A stretch of 64,000 nucleotides of DNA, from NCBI RefSeq assembly GCF_002161285.1, contig NZ_NFHH01000007.1, positions 1 through 64,000 of the forward strand, given 5' to 3'. Shown here in pieces: positions 20,087 to 29,541 of this stretch. Position numbers and translations under genes: made by a program. The first letter of the stretch is position 1. The number at the start of each line of letters is the position of its first letter. The DNA comes from Blautia sp. An81. Lineage in GTDB: Bacteria; Bacillota; Clostridia; Lachnospirales; Lachnospiraceae. The notes below the pieces were generated by a model. That model was given only the letters and a program-made list of their open reading frames with translations, ran no database searches and was not told where the DNA came from.

Positions 20087-21124
20087 TCATTCCCGCAGCA
20101 AATCCCATTCCCTGAATATTCCATATAAAAGCAGAGCGGACAGTGGCCCCAGCACAAATCCGAATCCCCCGTATAGGATTACTCCCAAATATACCGAAAG
20201 AAGGACCAGCAGGGGAGAAAGTCCCACCTGGCTTCCTATAAGTCTTGGTTCCAGGATCTGCCGGATTCCTGCCGTAAGGATATAAAGCAGAAAAAATCCA
20301 ATGCCCACAGCCGTTTTCCCCTGAAAAAGCAGAAATATCCCCCCAGGTATAAGAAATGTCCCAGTCCCCAGTATCGGCAAGGCGTCCATGATTCCCGTTG
20401 CCAGCCCCCAGCCAAAGAAGTATGGGACTTTCAGCATCCAGAATCCGGCAATACATATCAGACTGATCAAAGAGGTAATTTTAAACTGGGCTTTTAAATA
20501 CCCTTTGGTCCCCTCCAGTAATTCTCTTCCCAGTTTTCCCGCCTTTTGAAAAAATCTTTTTTTCTCTAAAACACTCCTGATTTTCTCTCTTTCCTGGAGA
20601 AATAAAATAGCAGAAACAATTCCTACGATAAATGCGCTCAAAACTGTAATGCAGATTTTTACTGAATCCATTGCATGGTTCATGCTTATCCCATCTTCCA
20701 TAAGATAGTCTTGAAACTCTCCCACCTGCCTGAAAATAAAATCTCTGCTTTCCACAGCCGGTATACCGGTAAGACTTTCCACACCCTGGCAGCACTGCCC
20801 CACCAGCTCTACTGCTTCGGCTTTTATCTGAGGATAGTATTTCATACAATCCCCTATTTTACTGGTTACATACTGGGCTCCCATAAGTAACAGTCCTATT
20901 CCTATAACTGTAAAAACCAGGATAAAAAAGCCGCCGAATCCGCTTTCTCTGATATGGAGTTTTTTACTCCACCTCTTTTCCGCAAAATATCGGGCCAGAG
21001 GATGGACAGCCTCTGCTAAAAGCCAGCCCATGAAAAAGGGGAGCATTACAGGAAAGACATATTTCATGCCCAAAATCACTCCTGCTATAACTCCCATTTG
21101 CAAAGCAAGTTTCTTTATTTTCAT
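20087..21124 (-). CDS. AI-2E-family transporter, YtvI-like
   Basis: A 345-residue polytopic membrane protein of the AI-2E/PerM family (PF01594): hydrophobic pairs at the N-terminus (VFPVMLPFFMGWLLAEAVHPL, then FFILVFTVIGIGLLLMGA), a central soluble loop, and four C-terminal helices with LPILGTGTFLIPGGIFLL and IGSQVGLSPLLVLLSVYLG. The layout and length match sporulation membrane protein YtvI of Bacillus and its clostridial homologues, which suggests but does not prove a sporulation link. It lies 50 nt downstream of the pseudouridine synthase gene and may be co-transcribed with it. Confidence 0.85.
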   Translation of the reverse strand: MKIKKLALQMGVIAGVILGMKYVFPVMLPFFMGWLLAEAVHPLARYFAEKRWSKKLHIRESGFGGFFILVFTVIGIGLLLMGAQYVTSKIGDCMKYYPQIKAEAVELVGQCCQGVESLTGIPAVESRDFIFRQVGEFQDYLMEDGISMNHAMDSVKICITVLSAFIVGIVSAILFLQEREKIRSVLEKKRFFQKAGKLGRELLEGTKGYLKAQFKITSLISLICIAGFWMLKVPYFFGWGLATGIMDALPILGTGTFLIPGGIFLLFQGKTAVGIGFFLLYILTAGIRQILEPRLIGSQVGLSPLLVLLSVYLGVILYGGFGFVLGPLSALLLYGIFREWDLLRE

Positions 21125-21174
21125 CTGACCCTCACCCCATCTCTTTTTTCTTAGTATAGGGAAAGAGCAAATAC

Positions 21175-21849
21175 TTATACTATAGGAAAATTCCCATCTG
21201 GGTTTACCTGAAATTCCATCTTTTTCCCGGTCTGGGGATGACGGAAAGACAGCTTACTGGCACACAGCCCCATTTCCTTCCATTCACCTTTGCCATCTTC
21301 TTTTTCGTTATATTTTGTATCTCCTATGATTGGAAAGCCAGCATGAGCTAACTGTACCCTGATCTGATGATGTCTTCCGGTCTTTAAATCAATTTCCAAA
21401 AGACTTTGGCCCTCTTTTTCTTTCAAAACTTTATATTTCAACACAGCTTTTTTACTGTTTTTTGTTTTCTCTTCCACAACCCTGGAAAAATTGCTCCCAG
21501 GGATTTTCTCCATCTGGTTTTCCAGTGTTCCCTCTTTTTCTTCTGGCACTCCCTGGACACAGGCCAGATAAGTTTTTTTCATCTGCCCTGTCTGCACCTG
21601 CCGACTAAGGCCGGCGGCACTTTTCTGATTTTTCCCAAATACCAGGATTCCCTGAACAGGCTGGTCCAGTCTGTGAATGACTGCCAGATAACTGTCTTCT
21701 CCTTTTGTAACCAGATAATTTTTTATCCAGCTTTCCAAATCCATCATTCCCGTTCTTCTGGTCTGAACTGGTACTCCTCCTGGTTTCCTGCATACGATAA
21801 TATCTTTGTCTTCATATAAAATTGTTTCTTCGATACTTAGCCTTCCCAT
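21175..21849 (-). CDS. RluA-family pseudouridine synthase
   Basis: A 224-residue stand-alone catalytic domain that isomerises uridine in rRNA or tRNA. The catalytic Asp62 is in HRLDQPVQG, where most relatives have HRLDxxTSG; the T-S to V-Q change is unusual but found in a clostridial subgroup. Other motifs are KTYLA, ALLKY-like KAVLKYKVL, TGRHHQIRVQLAHAGFPIIGD and the final CASKLSFRHPQTGKKM. There is no S4 domain. RBS AGAGG precedes the ATG. The long structured stretch at 21881-22854 lies directly upstream on the same strand, so this gene could also be read from that promoter. Confidence 0.9.
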   Translation of the reverse strand: MGRLSIEETILYEDKDIIVCRKPGGVPVQTRRTGMMDLESWIKNYLVTKGEDSYLAVIHRLDQPVQGILVFGKNQKSAAGLSRQVQTGQMKKTYLACVQGVPEEKEGTLENQMEKIPGSNFSRVVEEKTKNSKKAVLKYKVLKEKEGQSLLEIDLKTGRHHQIRVQLAHAGFPIIGDTKYNEKEDGKGEWKEMGLCASKLSFRHPQTGKKMEFQVNPDGNFPIV

Positions 21850-21880
21850 AATACCTCTTATACAACTATTTTTTCACAAA

Positions 21881-21927
21881 GGAACAACCGCCATATCTTC
21901 AAATTTTTTCCGATACAACGGTTGTCC
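21881..21927 (-). terminator. possible 3' terminator hairpin of the candidate RNA
   Basis: Minus-strand arms GGACAACCG (21919-21927) and CGGTTGTTCC (21881-21890) followed by TTTGTG. The T tail is poor, so it may instead be a long-range closing helix. Confidence 0.4.
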
Positions 21928-22819
21928 TAATGCTCTTCTTTATTCAATTTTTAAACCTCGTTTTCTTGCTTTCTTTTCTGATACTTTTCTTTAAAGATAT
22001 TTTCTTTATTCAGTATCAATATTCTGATTGATGCTCTTTTAAATTTTCTTTAATATCAGTATCATTTGTATGGTTTTTAGTTACCATGTATCTTTATTTT
22101 TATCCCCTTGATAAATTCTATTCAGAACTTATTGAAAGTTTTATATCAATCTCTATATAGGATAATAAAAAGTTTCCAACAAATAGTTCGGGCTATTTTG
22201 TTTTTCAAACATTTCTTTATATATTTCTTATCAGTGTATCGAATCTTCTTCCCTAAGATTCTCGAATACAACAGGCTTATTTCTACGAATACAACTCATC
22301 ATATCTTCTCATCTCTTCAACTTCTATACACTTTCAATTGATATATAAATACTTTGTTTTTTTAAAATATATTTCTTTACATATATTTTAAAATCTTTCT
22401 ATTATTTTTGTGGTAAATATTCAATATGAGGACATCCTTGATATATTTACCTGAAACTTTTTATCCTATCTCTTTTCTGCTTTTTAAGGATTCTTCTGAT
22501 TATTCTCTATTTCAGGTCTTTCTTTAGGGGAGTAATGTCTTACCACTCTCATATTGATAATTTGATTCATCCGTTCCCATTGGACTAAACCTCCTTATCT
22601 TTATTAAAAAACCTTTCACCAAACTTTTACTTTTTTCCTTGGACGATTAACTTTTAATTATTATCTATAAGTCTTATTTTGTATTCTCCATACACCTAAA
22701 GTTTTATAAACAACAATTACTTTTTAATCTTTATTCCTTGTGGCCATCTTCAAAATTGATTTCTCGTTTCTAATTTTGAAATGGTTATGAAGTTTTGATT
22801 TGGTGTTTTGTTTTTTGTT
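21881..22819 (-). ncRNA. candidate large structured RNA (~0.94 kb)
   Basis: An AT-rich, ORF-free stretch whose minus strand is purine-rich and full of local helices. Perfect or near-perfect arm pairs visible in plus-strand coordinates: 22749-22757/22772-22780 (9 bp), 22412-22420/22443-22451 (9 bp, with inner 22421-22424/22438-22441 and 22430-22432/22435-22437), 22360-22372/22381-22393 (13 bp), 22233-22239/22326-22332 (7 bp), 22241-22247/22255-22261 (7 bp), 22178-22186/22193-22202 (one bulge), 22070-22074/22083-22087, 21979-21985/22012-22018 (7 bp). A 10-nt direct repeat CGAATACAAC occurs at 22263 and 22286. A promoter lies at 22826-22854 and a closing or terminator-like helix at 21881-21890/21919-21927. 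Could be GOLLD/ROOL-like, a new class, or a long leader of the rluA-type gene. Confidence 0.5.
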
Positions 22820-22825
22820 GATATT

Positions 22826-22854
22826 ATAATACAACACAGCCCGAGATTTGTCAA
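22826..22854 (-). promoter_or_regulatory. promoter of the candidate RNA
   Basis: On the minus strand TTGACA (22849-22854) and TATTAT (22826-22831) with 17 bp between. It points into the ORF-free stretch; the nearest coding start on that strand is about 970 nt away. Confidence 0.7.
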
Positions 22855-23022
22855 CCTATTTTTCAAAAAAAGTTTTATTTTTTTATATTATCTTTTCCAT
22901 ATTAATTTATGCTGTAAATTAAATGTACTTCTTCAAATTATATATACAATTATAATATTTTTAAAAATGCTGAACTATCTCAGAAAGAAGTCCCTGGAGA
23001 GTTTCTCTCCATCAACAGAAAA

Positions 23023-23078
23023 CCGCCGCATAAATGCTGCTGAAAGTTCTTCTGCTCCAGCTCTGCTTTATACGGCGG
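23023..23078 (-). terminator. terminator of the hydratase gene
   Basis: Arms at 23023-23034 and 23067-23078 (12 bp, one wobble) rich in G/C at the base, with TTTTCTGTT following on the minus strand; 38 nt after the stop at 23116. Confidence 0.75.
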
Positions 23079-23115
23079 CACTCTTTTGTTTATTGTTTTA
23101 TGGTCAGTCTGAAAA

Positions 23116-25410
23116 TCATTTGCCGGATCTGTAATAGTTGATCAGACATCCCTCCAGAATGATTTCTCTCTCATCTTCTGTCATGTCTCCCAGGCCCAGT
23201 GTAAATTCTTTCATCTGATCACCTACTGTATAGACTTTGATCTCTTTTCTTCCCTCTTCTACCGCTCTGCGGATATCCGGAATAAAGAGATAATCCCCTT
23301 TCTCAAATGGAAGCTCTCCTTCCGGAATCAGGAAAGGAAGCATGCCCCAGTTGATCAGGTTTGAGCGATAACGCTTTGTCGCATATTCGTTGGCAATATT
23401 GGCCCATCCGCCCAATACTTTCTGGCAGGAAGCTGCCTGCTCTCTTGCAGAACCGTCTCCAGGTTTCACTGCAAAGATCGTACTTCCCACTCCTGTATTG
23501 TCCTTATCGGCATCCGGATAAGACTCTGCAATCTTGTCCCACACCGGTTTCAGCTCTGAAAAAGCATCTGCCGGGTTCTCTCCTGCTTCTCTGGCTTTTT
23601 CTGCCACCTGAACTTCTTTGGCAAGCCCTACGTAGTCCGGGTCTTTTCTGGAAAGAGCAAACTCTGCCAGCTTCAGCGGGTTGGAACGGTAAGAAGAAGT
23701 TTCACCAGATGGGATCAGCTCATCGGTAGTTGTTACCGGATCATGAATCTCGGAAACGACTTTCAGTACAAGATTATCTGTAAGTCCAGGCATTTCCGGC
23801 CAGTCTTTAATATTGGGACCAAACTGGATCTCTACTGTAGGATCTGCCTTTCCTTTGCTGTCGAACACTCTGTTTTCATAAATAGTCTTGTCGAAGAAAT
23901 ACTGGGGATGTCTGTATTCTCCTGCGAATTCTGTAGCCGGCGTAAGCCGCCCTTTATTTGCTGCTGTAGCGGCGATTGAACGGGCATCCATAAGGGCCAC
24001 AGAAGAAATCTGGCCGTTCTGTATCTTAGAGCCTTCTCTGTTAGGGAAGTTTCTGGTAGAATGACGGATGCTCAGTGCATTATTGGCAGGTGTGTCTCCT
24101 GCTCCAAAGCATGGACCGCAGAAAGCAGTTTTCACTACTGCTCCTGTCTGAAGCAGATCAGCCAGAACCCCGTTCTTGGCCAGCTCCATATAAATCGGCG
24201 TACTTGCAGGATAAATGCTTAAAGTAAAGGCATCGGAACCTATGCTTGCTCCTCTGAGGATATCTGCTGCATCACAGATATTTTCGAAGCCGCCGCCCGC
24301 ACAGCCGGCGATGATTCCCTGCTCTACATACAATTTTCCGTCTTTCACTTTATCTTTCAATGTATACGGAATCTTGCCGTCCAGGCTGACCTGGGCTTTC
24401 TTCTCCACATCATCCAGAATATCCATGAGATTTGCGTTCAGTTCTTCTATTGTATAGGTATTGCTTGGATGGAAAGGCATGGCGATCATTGGGCGGATCT
24501 TATCCAATTCCACATATACAAGACCATCGTAATAGGTCACTGCCCCAGGATTCAGTTCTTTGTAATCCTGGCCTCTTCCATGGATATTATAGAAGTCTTT
24601 CACAGCGGAATCTGTCTTCCAGATAGAGGAAAGACAGGTAGTTTCTGTAGTCATAACATCAACGCCGATACGGAAATCAGCACTGAGGTTTTCTACGCCT
24701 GGGCCTACAAATTCCATTACTTTATTTTTCACATAGCCGTTTGCGAAAACAGCACCGATAATGGCCAGCGCCACATCCTGAGGTCCTACGCCGGGAACCG
24801 GTTTTCCGGTGAGATAGATTCCCACTACTTCAGGACATTTAATATCATAGGTTCTTCCCAGCAGCTGTTTTACCAGCTCCGGTCCCCCTTCTCCCATGGC
24901 CATAGTACCCAAAGCTCCGTAACGGGTATGGCTGTCAGAGCCCAGGATCATTTTTCCGCCTTCTGCCAGGATTTCTCTTGCAAACTGATGGATAACCGCT
25001 TGATGAGGGGGTACGTAAACTCCGCCATATCGTTTTGCACAGGTAAGTCCAAACATATGGTCATCTTCATTAATAGTACCTCCTACTGCACAGAGAGAGT
25101 TGTGACAGTTGGTCAATACATAGGGAATCGGGAATTTTTCCAGGCCTGAAGCTCTGGCTGTCTGAATAATTCCCACGAAAGTGATATCATGGGAGGTGAG
25201 CTTGTCAAATTTAATCTTCAGTTCGTCCATATTGTCTGAAGTATTATGAGCTTTTAAAATAGAATAGGCAATGGTATTCTTAGCAGCCTCCTTCTTATCC
25301 AGGGCTGTTTTACCATATTTATTCTGAATGATCTCTCCGGCCTGAGGGCTGTCCGGCAGAAGTTCTTTGCCATCGATCAGCCACGCACCACCGTCGTATA
25401 ATTTTATCAT
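23116..25410 (-). CDS. aconitase-family hydratase
   Basis: A 764-residue [4Fe-4S] hydro-lyase of the aconitase superfamily, closer in length and N-terminus to the YbhJ-type hydratases than to AcnA/AcnB. Visible are [12 protein letters not shown] at 157-168, the cluster-binding [10 protein letters not shown] and CGPC (near residue 430), [14 protein letters not shown] and, in the swivelling C-terminal domain, NWGMLPF. It probably interconverts hydroxy di- or tricarboxylic acids; the exact substrate is not evident, and true aconitase is possible. The ATG at 25410 (GGAGG 8 nt upstream) is preferred to the one at 25431. It lies downstream of a CdaR-type regulator gene on the same strand. Confidence 0.85.
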   Translation of the reverse strand: MIKLYDGGAWLIDGKELLPDSPQAGEIIQNKYGKTALDKKEAAKNTIAYSILKAHNTSDNMDELKIKFDKLTSHDITFVGIIQTARASGLEKFPIPYVLTNCHNSLCAVGGTINEDDHMFGLTCAKRYGGVYVPPHQAVIHQFAREILAEGGKMILGSDSHTRYGALGTMAMGEGGPELVKQLLGRTYDIKCPEVVGIYLTGKPVPGVGPQDVALAIIGAVFANGYVKNKVMEFVGPGVENLSADFRIGVDVMTTETTCLSSIWKTDSAVKDFYNIHGRGQDYKELNPGAVTYYDGLVYVELDKIRPMIAMPFHPSNTYTIEELNANLMDILDDVEKKAQVSLDGKIPYTLKDKVKDGKLYVEQGIIAGCAGGGFENICDAADILRGASIGSDAFTLSIYPASTPIYMELAKNGVLADLLQTGAVVKTAFCGPCFGAGDTPANNALSIRHSTRNFPNREGSKIQNGQISSVALMDARSIAATAANKGRLTPATEFAGEYRHPQYFFDKTIYENRVFDSKGKADPTVEIQFGPNIKDWPEMPGLTDNLVLKVVSEIHDPVTTTDELIPSGETSSYRSNPLKLAEFALSRKDPDYVGLAKEVQVAEKAREAGENPADAFSELKPVWDKIAESYPDADKDNTGVGSTIFAVKPGDGSAREQAASCQKVLGGWANIANEYATKRYRSNLINWGMLPFLIPEGELPFEKGDYLFIPDIRRAVEEGRKEIKVYTVGDQMKEFTLGLGDMTEDEREIILEGCLINYYRSGK

Positions 25411-25573
25411 GATACTTTCCTCCAATTTCAAAGGTTTTCTACTATTATAGAATCTATTGCTTTAAAAAGCAAGCAGTTTAGCACAATAAATCATTTGTAT
25501 ACAATAGTACAATCCTCAGGGATAAAGAACAGCCCGAAAGCAGAACTCCCCTGTCTCCGAGCTGTTTTCCTGG

Positions 25574-26662
25574 TTACATATCCTGTTTTTTCATAAAGTC
25601 CATATAACTGGACACCATAAGGGCAATCTTAAATGTCAAGGCATCATCGAATACTCTGATATCAAGACCTGTGCTTTTCTGGATTTTCTCCAGCCTGTAA
25701 ACCAGCGTATTTCTGTGAAGAAACAGCTGCCTGGAAGTCTCAGAAATATTCAGACTGTTGTCAAAGAATTTGTTGATAGTATTCAGTGTTTCGTCATCCA
25801 GAGCGTCTGGCAGCTTTCCTCCAAATACCTCTTTTATAAACATTTCGCACAAGGGCATAGGAAGCTGATAAATCAGTCGTCCAATGCCCAGATTGTTGTA
25901 TCCTACGATTGTTTTGTCTACGTAGAAGATTTTTCCTACGTCCATGGCCATCTTGGCTTCTTTGTAGGATCTGGATACATCTTTGATTTCATGGATAATA
26001 TTTCCATAGGAAACACGGACCTGGGACATGGCTTCAGCATTGAGCATGTCTACAATGGTATTGGCAATCTTGTCGATTTCCTCGTATCCCTCGTTTTCCT
26101 CCAAACTGCGGACAATAATGATATTCTTTTCATCAATGGCAGTAATAAAATCATTTGTTCTGGAAACAAAAAGATTTTTCAGGATTTCCATAGAATCCTG
26201 GTCCTTCTCATTTTTGGTCTCTATAAGCAGGACCACCCGTTTTGCTTCAACGGCAATGTGAAGCTTTTTTGCCCGATTATAAACATCTACTAAAAGCAGG
26301 TTATCCAGTATAAGATTCTGAATAAAGTTTGACTTATCAAAACGCTCTTTGTACGCTACGATCAGATTCTGGATTTCAGCAACCGCAACCCTGCCGATCA
26401 TATATGCGTCCTCATTGCTTCCCTTTGCAATAAGCACGTACTCTACCGCCTGATTGTCAAAAATCTTAAAGAAATGGTATCCTCTCATCACCTGACTGTC
26501 AGCCATGGAATCTGCAAATGCTCTCACATCTCCGAAGTCTTCATTTTCCACAGGAAAAGTTGAAGAATTTACTTTCCCGTCAACGTCCATAACGCACAAA
26601 TCTATTCTGGTAATCGTCCGTAATTCATCTAATGTTTTCTGTATAATTTGACTTGAAATCAT
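25574..26662 (-). CDS. CdaR/PucR-type transcriptional regulator
   Basis: A 362-residue regulator. The N-terminal sugar-diacid-recognition-like region (VMDVDGKVNSSTFP, later YHFFKIFDNQAVEYVLIAKG) is followed by a degenerate GGDEF-like CdaR domain and a C-terminal PucR helix-turn-helix: NKFFDNSLNISETSRQLFLHRNTLVYRLEKIQKSTGLDIR. Members sense carbohydrate diacids and activate their catabolism. The start ATG 26662 has AAAGGAGAA upstream; the frame is open to 26689. Gene order suggests it may control the hydratase gene that follows 163 nt downstream, which is inference. An imperfect hairpin lies at about 25525-25570. Confidence 0.87.
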   Translation of the reverse strand: MISSQIIQKTLDELRTITRIDLCVMDVDGKVNSSTFPVENEDFGDVRAFADSMADSQVMRGYHFFKIFDNQAVEYVLIAKGSNEDAYMIGRVAVAEIQNLIVAYKERFDKSNFIQNLILDNLLLVDVYNRAKKLHIAVEAKRVVLLIETKNEKDQDSMEILKNLFVSRTNDFITAIDEKNIIIVRSLEENEGYEEIDKIANTIVDMLNAEAMSQVRVSYGNIIHEIKDVSRSYKEAKMAMDVGKIFYVDKTIVGYNNLGIGRLIYQLPMPLCEMFIKEVFGGKLPDALDDETLNTINKFFDNSLNISETSRQLFLHRNTLVYRLEKIQKSTGLDIRVFDDALTFKIALMVSSYMDFMKKQDM

Positions 26663-26706
26663 GTTTTTCTCCTTTATCTGGCTTTTCACGAATCTTTTTA
26701 CTTATA

Positions 26707-26735
26707 ATAATACCGTATTTTTTTTGAAATCGCAA
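26707..26735 (-). promoter_or_regulatory. promoter of the CdaR-type gene
   Basis: Minus-strand TTGCGA (26730-26735) and TATTAT (26707-26712) with 17 bp between, 45 bp before the ATG. Confidence 0.55.
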
Positions 26736-26798
26736 CAGAACCTGAGGAGAAAATCTCAGATTTCATATCAATCCAATATCTGTCCATTTATACACAGT

Positions 26799-26834
26799 AC
26801 CGGGAGGCCGCCTTTATGCAGGCAGTCTCCCGGT
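26799..26834 (-). terminator. hairpin after the arabinose isomerase gene
   Basis: ACCGGGAG (26799-26806) pairs with CTCCCGGT (26827-26834), with an inner GCC/GGC extension; no strong T tail on the minus strand. Confidence 0.5.
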
Positions 26835-26854
26835 CTGTAATGTACTTATATTTT

Positions 26855-28360
26855 CTAGATATGAAGTCTGAATGCTGCTGCATTCCAGCGGAGTTCATTT
26901 TTGAAATCTCTAATATTTGTGTCTTTGTCAATATATACTGCTTCGATACCCATTGCGGCTGCCCAGTCACCCATCTGTTCTGCAGTCAGATCATAGCTGA
27001 AAGCTGTGTGATGAGCTCCGCCGGCCAGTATCCATGCCTCGGCTCCTGTCTGCAGGTTGGGCTGTGGTGTCCAGAAAGCTGTAGCTACTGGAAGTTTCGG
27101 CATTGGTTTCTCTACTTTCTTGCAGTCTACATCATTAATGATCAGGCGGAATCTGTCTCCCAGGTCAATCAGGGAAGTAGCCACTGCTTTGCCTGTCTTA
27201 GAAGTAAATACCAGTCTTGCAGGATCTTCTCTGTCTCCCATAGAAAGAGGCTGGCATTTAATGCTGATAGGACCCTCTGCGATGGTCGGGCAGACTTCCA
27301 GCATATGGGCTTCCAGAATTCCTTCTTTTCCCGGAACCAGATTGTAAGTATAGTCTTCCATGAAAGAAGTTCCTTTGGCATCTTTCTTGCCCTGTGTCAT
27401 GATCTTCATCAGGCGTACCATAGCTGCTGTCTTCCAGTCTCCTTCGCCGCCGAATCCATAGCCTTTTTCCATCAGTCTCTGGATAGCCAGACCTGGAAGC
27501 TGTTTTAAGCTGCCCAGATCTCCGAAGTGGGTTACAATGGCCTGATAATTCTTTTCTTCCAGAAATCTTTCAAATCCCAGCTCAATCTGAGCCTGAACAG
27601 CAACATGTTTTTTGAATTCTTCCGGATCTCTTCCTTCCAGGAGAATATCATATTTGCTGTAGTATTCTTCAACCAGAGCATCTGTGTCTGCTTTAGACAC
27701 AGCTTCCACTGCTTCTGCAATCTCATTTACCGGATAAGCGTCTACTTCCCAGCCAAATTTGATCTGGGCTTCTACTTTATCGCCTTCAGTAACAGCTACA
27801 TTACGCATGTTATCTGCAACTCTCATAACACGGATATGGCTGCTTTCAATAACACCGATAGCAGTCCTCATCCAGGATGCGATTCTCTCCTGAACCTCTT
27901 TGTCATCCCAGAATCCTACGATTACTTTTCTTTCAATTCCCATGCGGCTCACAATATGTCCGTACTCTCTGTCGCCATGAGCTGCCTGGTTTTCATTCAT
28001 AAAATCCATGTCAATGGTGTCATAAGGAATCTCTCTGTTAAACTGGGTGTGAAGATGGAGTAAAGGTTTTCTGTACTCCTGAAGTCCCAGTATCCAGGAT
28101 TTTGCCGGGGAGAAAGTATGCATCCAGGTAATAACACCAGCACAGTTTTCATCGGCATTAGCCTCATTGAAAGTCTGGCGGATCATAGCATTTGTCAGCA
28201 GGGTAGGTTTCCATACTACTTCAAAAGGCAATACCCCTGACTTATTCAGCCTGTCTACAATAATCTTAGAATGTTCTGCCACATGGTCCAGGCACTCCTG
28301 GCCATATAAATCCTGTGAACCTGTACAGAACCAGAATTTGTACTCTTTCATTTTTAACAT
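26855..28360 (-). CDS. araA: L-arabinose isomerase
   Basis: A 501-residue cytosolic Mn2+-dependent enzyme converting L-arabinose to L-ribulose. It begins KEYKFWFCTGSQDLYGQECL, the classic AraA N-terminus, and retains the metal and catalytic residues in FGGEGDWKTAAMVRLMK, MEDYTYNL, EAHMLEVCP and GGAHHTAFS. Length is that of the family. GGAGGT lies 8 nt before the ATG at 28360. No araB or araD is adjacent, so the rest of the pathway is encoded elsewhere. A divergent AraC-type regulator gene starts at 28575; the 214-bp gap between them must hold both promoters. Confidence 0.97.
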   Translation of the reverse strand: MLKMKEYKFWFCTGSQDLYGQECLDHVAEHSKIIVDRLNKSGVLPFEVVWKPTLLTNAMIRQTFNEANADENCAGVITWMHTFSPAKSWILGLQEYRKPLLHLHTQFNREIPYDTIDMDFMNENQAAHGDREYGHIVSRMGIERKVIVGFWDDKEVQERIASWMRTAIGVIESSHIRVMRVADNMRNVAVTEGDKVEAQIKFGWEVDAYPVNEIAEAVEAVSKADTDALVEEYYSKYDILLEGRDPEEFKKHVAVQAQIELGFERFLEEKNYQAIVTHFGDLGSLKQLPGLAIQRLMEKGYGFGGEGDWKTAAMVRLMKIMTQGKKDAKGTSFMEDYTYNLVPGKEGILEAHMLEVCPTIAEGPISIKCQPLSMGDREDPARLVFTSKTGKAVATSLIDLGDRFRLIINDVDCKKVEKPMPKLPVATAFWTPQPNLQTGAEAWILAGGAHHTAFSYDLTAEQMGDWAAAMGIEAVYIDKDTNIRDFKNELRWNAAAFRLHI

Positions 28361-28574
28361 AATGTTGTACCTCCCATTTCTTTTATAAAATCACAACGTA
28401 CCTTGATATGATTTCAGTATATCTCCTGCTGAAAAAAAGAAAAGAAATCTGTTACTTGTTTATGGACATTTATTATCTTTTTTGTTACAGTGAACTTAAC
28501 CTATCTATTCAGGGCATCCGTTTCTGCCCTTTTTGTAAAGAGCGGCAAATTTTCAGAAAGGCAGGTATCTTTTT

Positions 28575-29447
28575 ATGCTGGCTAATTTTGAACTCAGGGA
28601 AAACAAAGGCCGGGACAGCGTATGGGCAGGAAGATATGAAAACCTCCACAATCTTCCCCACTGGCACATGGAATGTGAATTGTTGTATATAGAAAAAGGA
28701 CAGGTTACAGTTTCTCTGAATAATACTGTCTATGAGCTGAAAAAAGGAAATGCTTTCTTTATTGACAGCAGAGAAATCCACTATATCAAGGGAAGTCCAT
28801 CCAGTATTACAGAAATCATCATGTTTGACTCCAGAATCCTGGTAGAGATTGCTCCTGGCCACAGGCCCCAGCATCCTCAGCTCTCTCCCCATTCTTTTAT
28901 AGCAGACTATTATCGAGAAATCAAAAAAGAACTCTCTCTTCAGGAACGGTATTTTGACCTGAGGGTCCGCAGCCTGCTGACCTTGCTGATGCTGGATATC
29001 TTCAGAAAGGAGCCTCTGGTCCACCGGGGAAAAAGCAGAGACAACACCTCCATGGAAAATTACAAGAATCTCCTGGGAGAGATTGAAGAAAAATGCAGCT
29101 ACATCACTTTTGAGGACGCCGCTGCCTTTATGGGATTATCAAAGCCCTATTTTTCACGTTTTTTTAAGACGGTTTCCGGTATGACTTTTTCTCAGTACCT
29201 GAACATCATCCGGCTGGAAAAAGCCATCTATCTTTTAAACCACAATACCAGGCAGCTCTCTATTACTGATATTGCCTCCTGCTGCGGATTCGATACTATC
29301 CGGCATTTTAACCGGGTATTCCGGGAATTGACCGGTTTTTCTCCCAGGGAGCTTCCCGAAAACTATATACTTACCTCCCATTCTGTAAAAAGTATGGGGA
29401 AAAATTTCAATCCTACTCTCCCCAGCTCCCTGCTCCTGGAAGATTAA
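28575..29447 (+). CDS. AraC-family transcriptional regulator
   Basis: A 290-residue activator. Residues 15-110 form a cupin-type sensor (NLPHWHMECELLYIEKGQVTVSLNN, then GNAFFIDSREIHYI). The C-terminal 100 residues are the double helix-turn-helix: ITFEDAAAFMGLSKPYFSRFFKTVSGMTFSQYLN followed by ITDIASCCGFDTIRHFNRVFRELTGFSPRE. Divergent orientation from araA suggests that it senses arabinose or a derived sugar and activates araA, but the ligand is inferred. The RBS is weak (AGGCAGGT). Confidence 0.9.
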   Translation: MLANFELRENKGRDSVWAGRYENLHNLPHWHMECELLYIEKGQVTVSLNNTVYELKKGNAFFIDSREIHYIKGSPSSITEIIMFDSRILVEIAPGHRPQHPQLSPHSFIADYYREIKKELSLQERYFDLRVRSLLTLLMLDIFRKEPLVHRGKSRDNTSMENYKNLLGEIEEKCSYITFEDAAAFMGLSKPYFSRFFKTVSGMTFSQYLNIIRLEKAIYLLNHNTRQLSITDIASCCGFDTIRHFNRVFRELTGFSPRELPENYILTSHSVKSMGKNFNPTLPSSLLLED

Positions 29448-29460
29448 AAAAATATAAAAA

Positions 29461-29493
29461 GGGAAGCAGGTATGCCTGAGCATCCTGTTTCCC
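29461..29493. terminator. bidirectional terminator between araC-type and msmX-type genes
   Basis: GGGAAGCAGG (29461-29470) and CCTGTTTCCC (29484-29493), one mismatch. The minus-strand exit has a long T-rich tail, the plus side TTCTCT. Confidence 0.8.
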
Positions 29494-29541
29494 TTCTCTA
29501 TTGGCATCAACGGAATTCCCCGTTGGTATCCATATTCTTTT

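Noticed and set aside
22108-22341. 77-codon plus-strand ORF in the AT-rich stretch
   Set aside because: Composition-driven (Phe/Ile/Leu/Tyr), no RBS, and antisense to the promoter-driven helices.
22808-23134. 108-codon plus-strand ORF beside the hydratase gene
   Set aside because: Runs through the hydratase terminator on the opposite strand; no RBS or recognisable motif.
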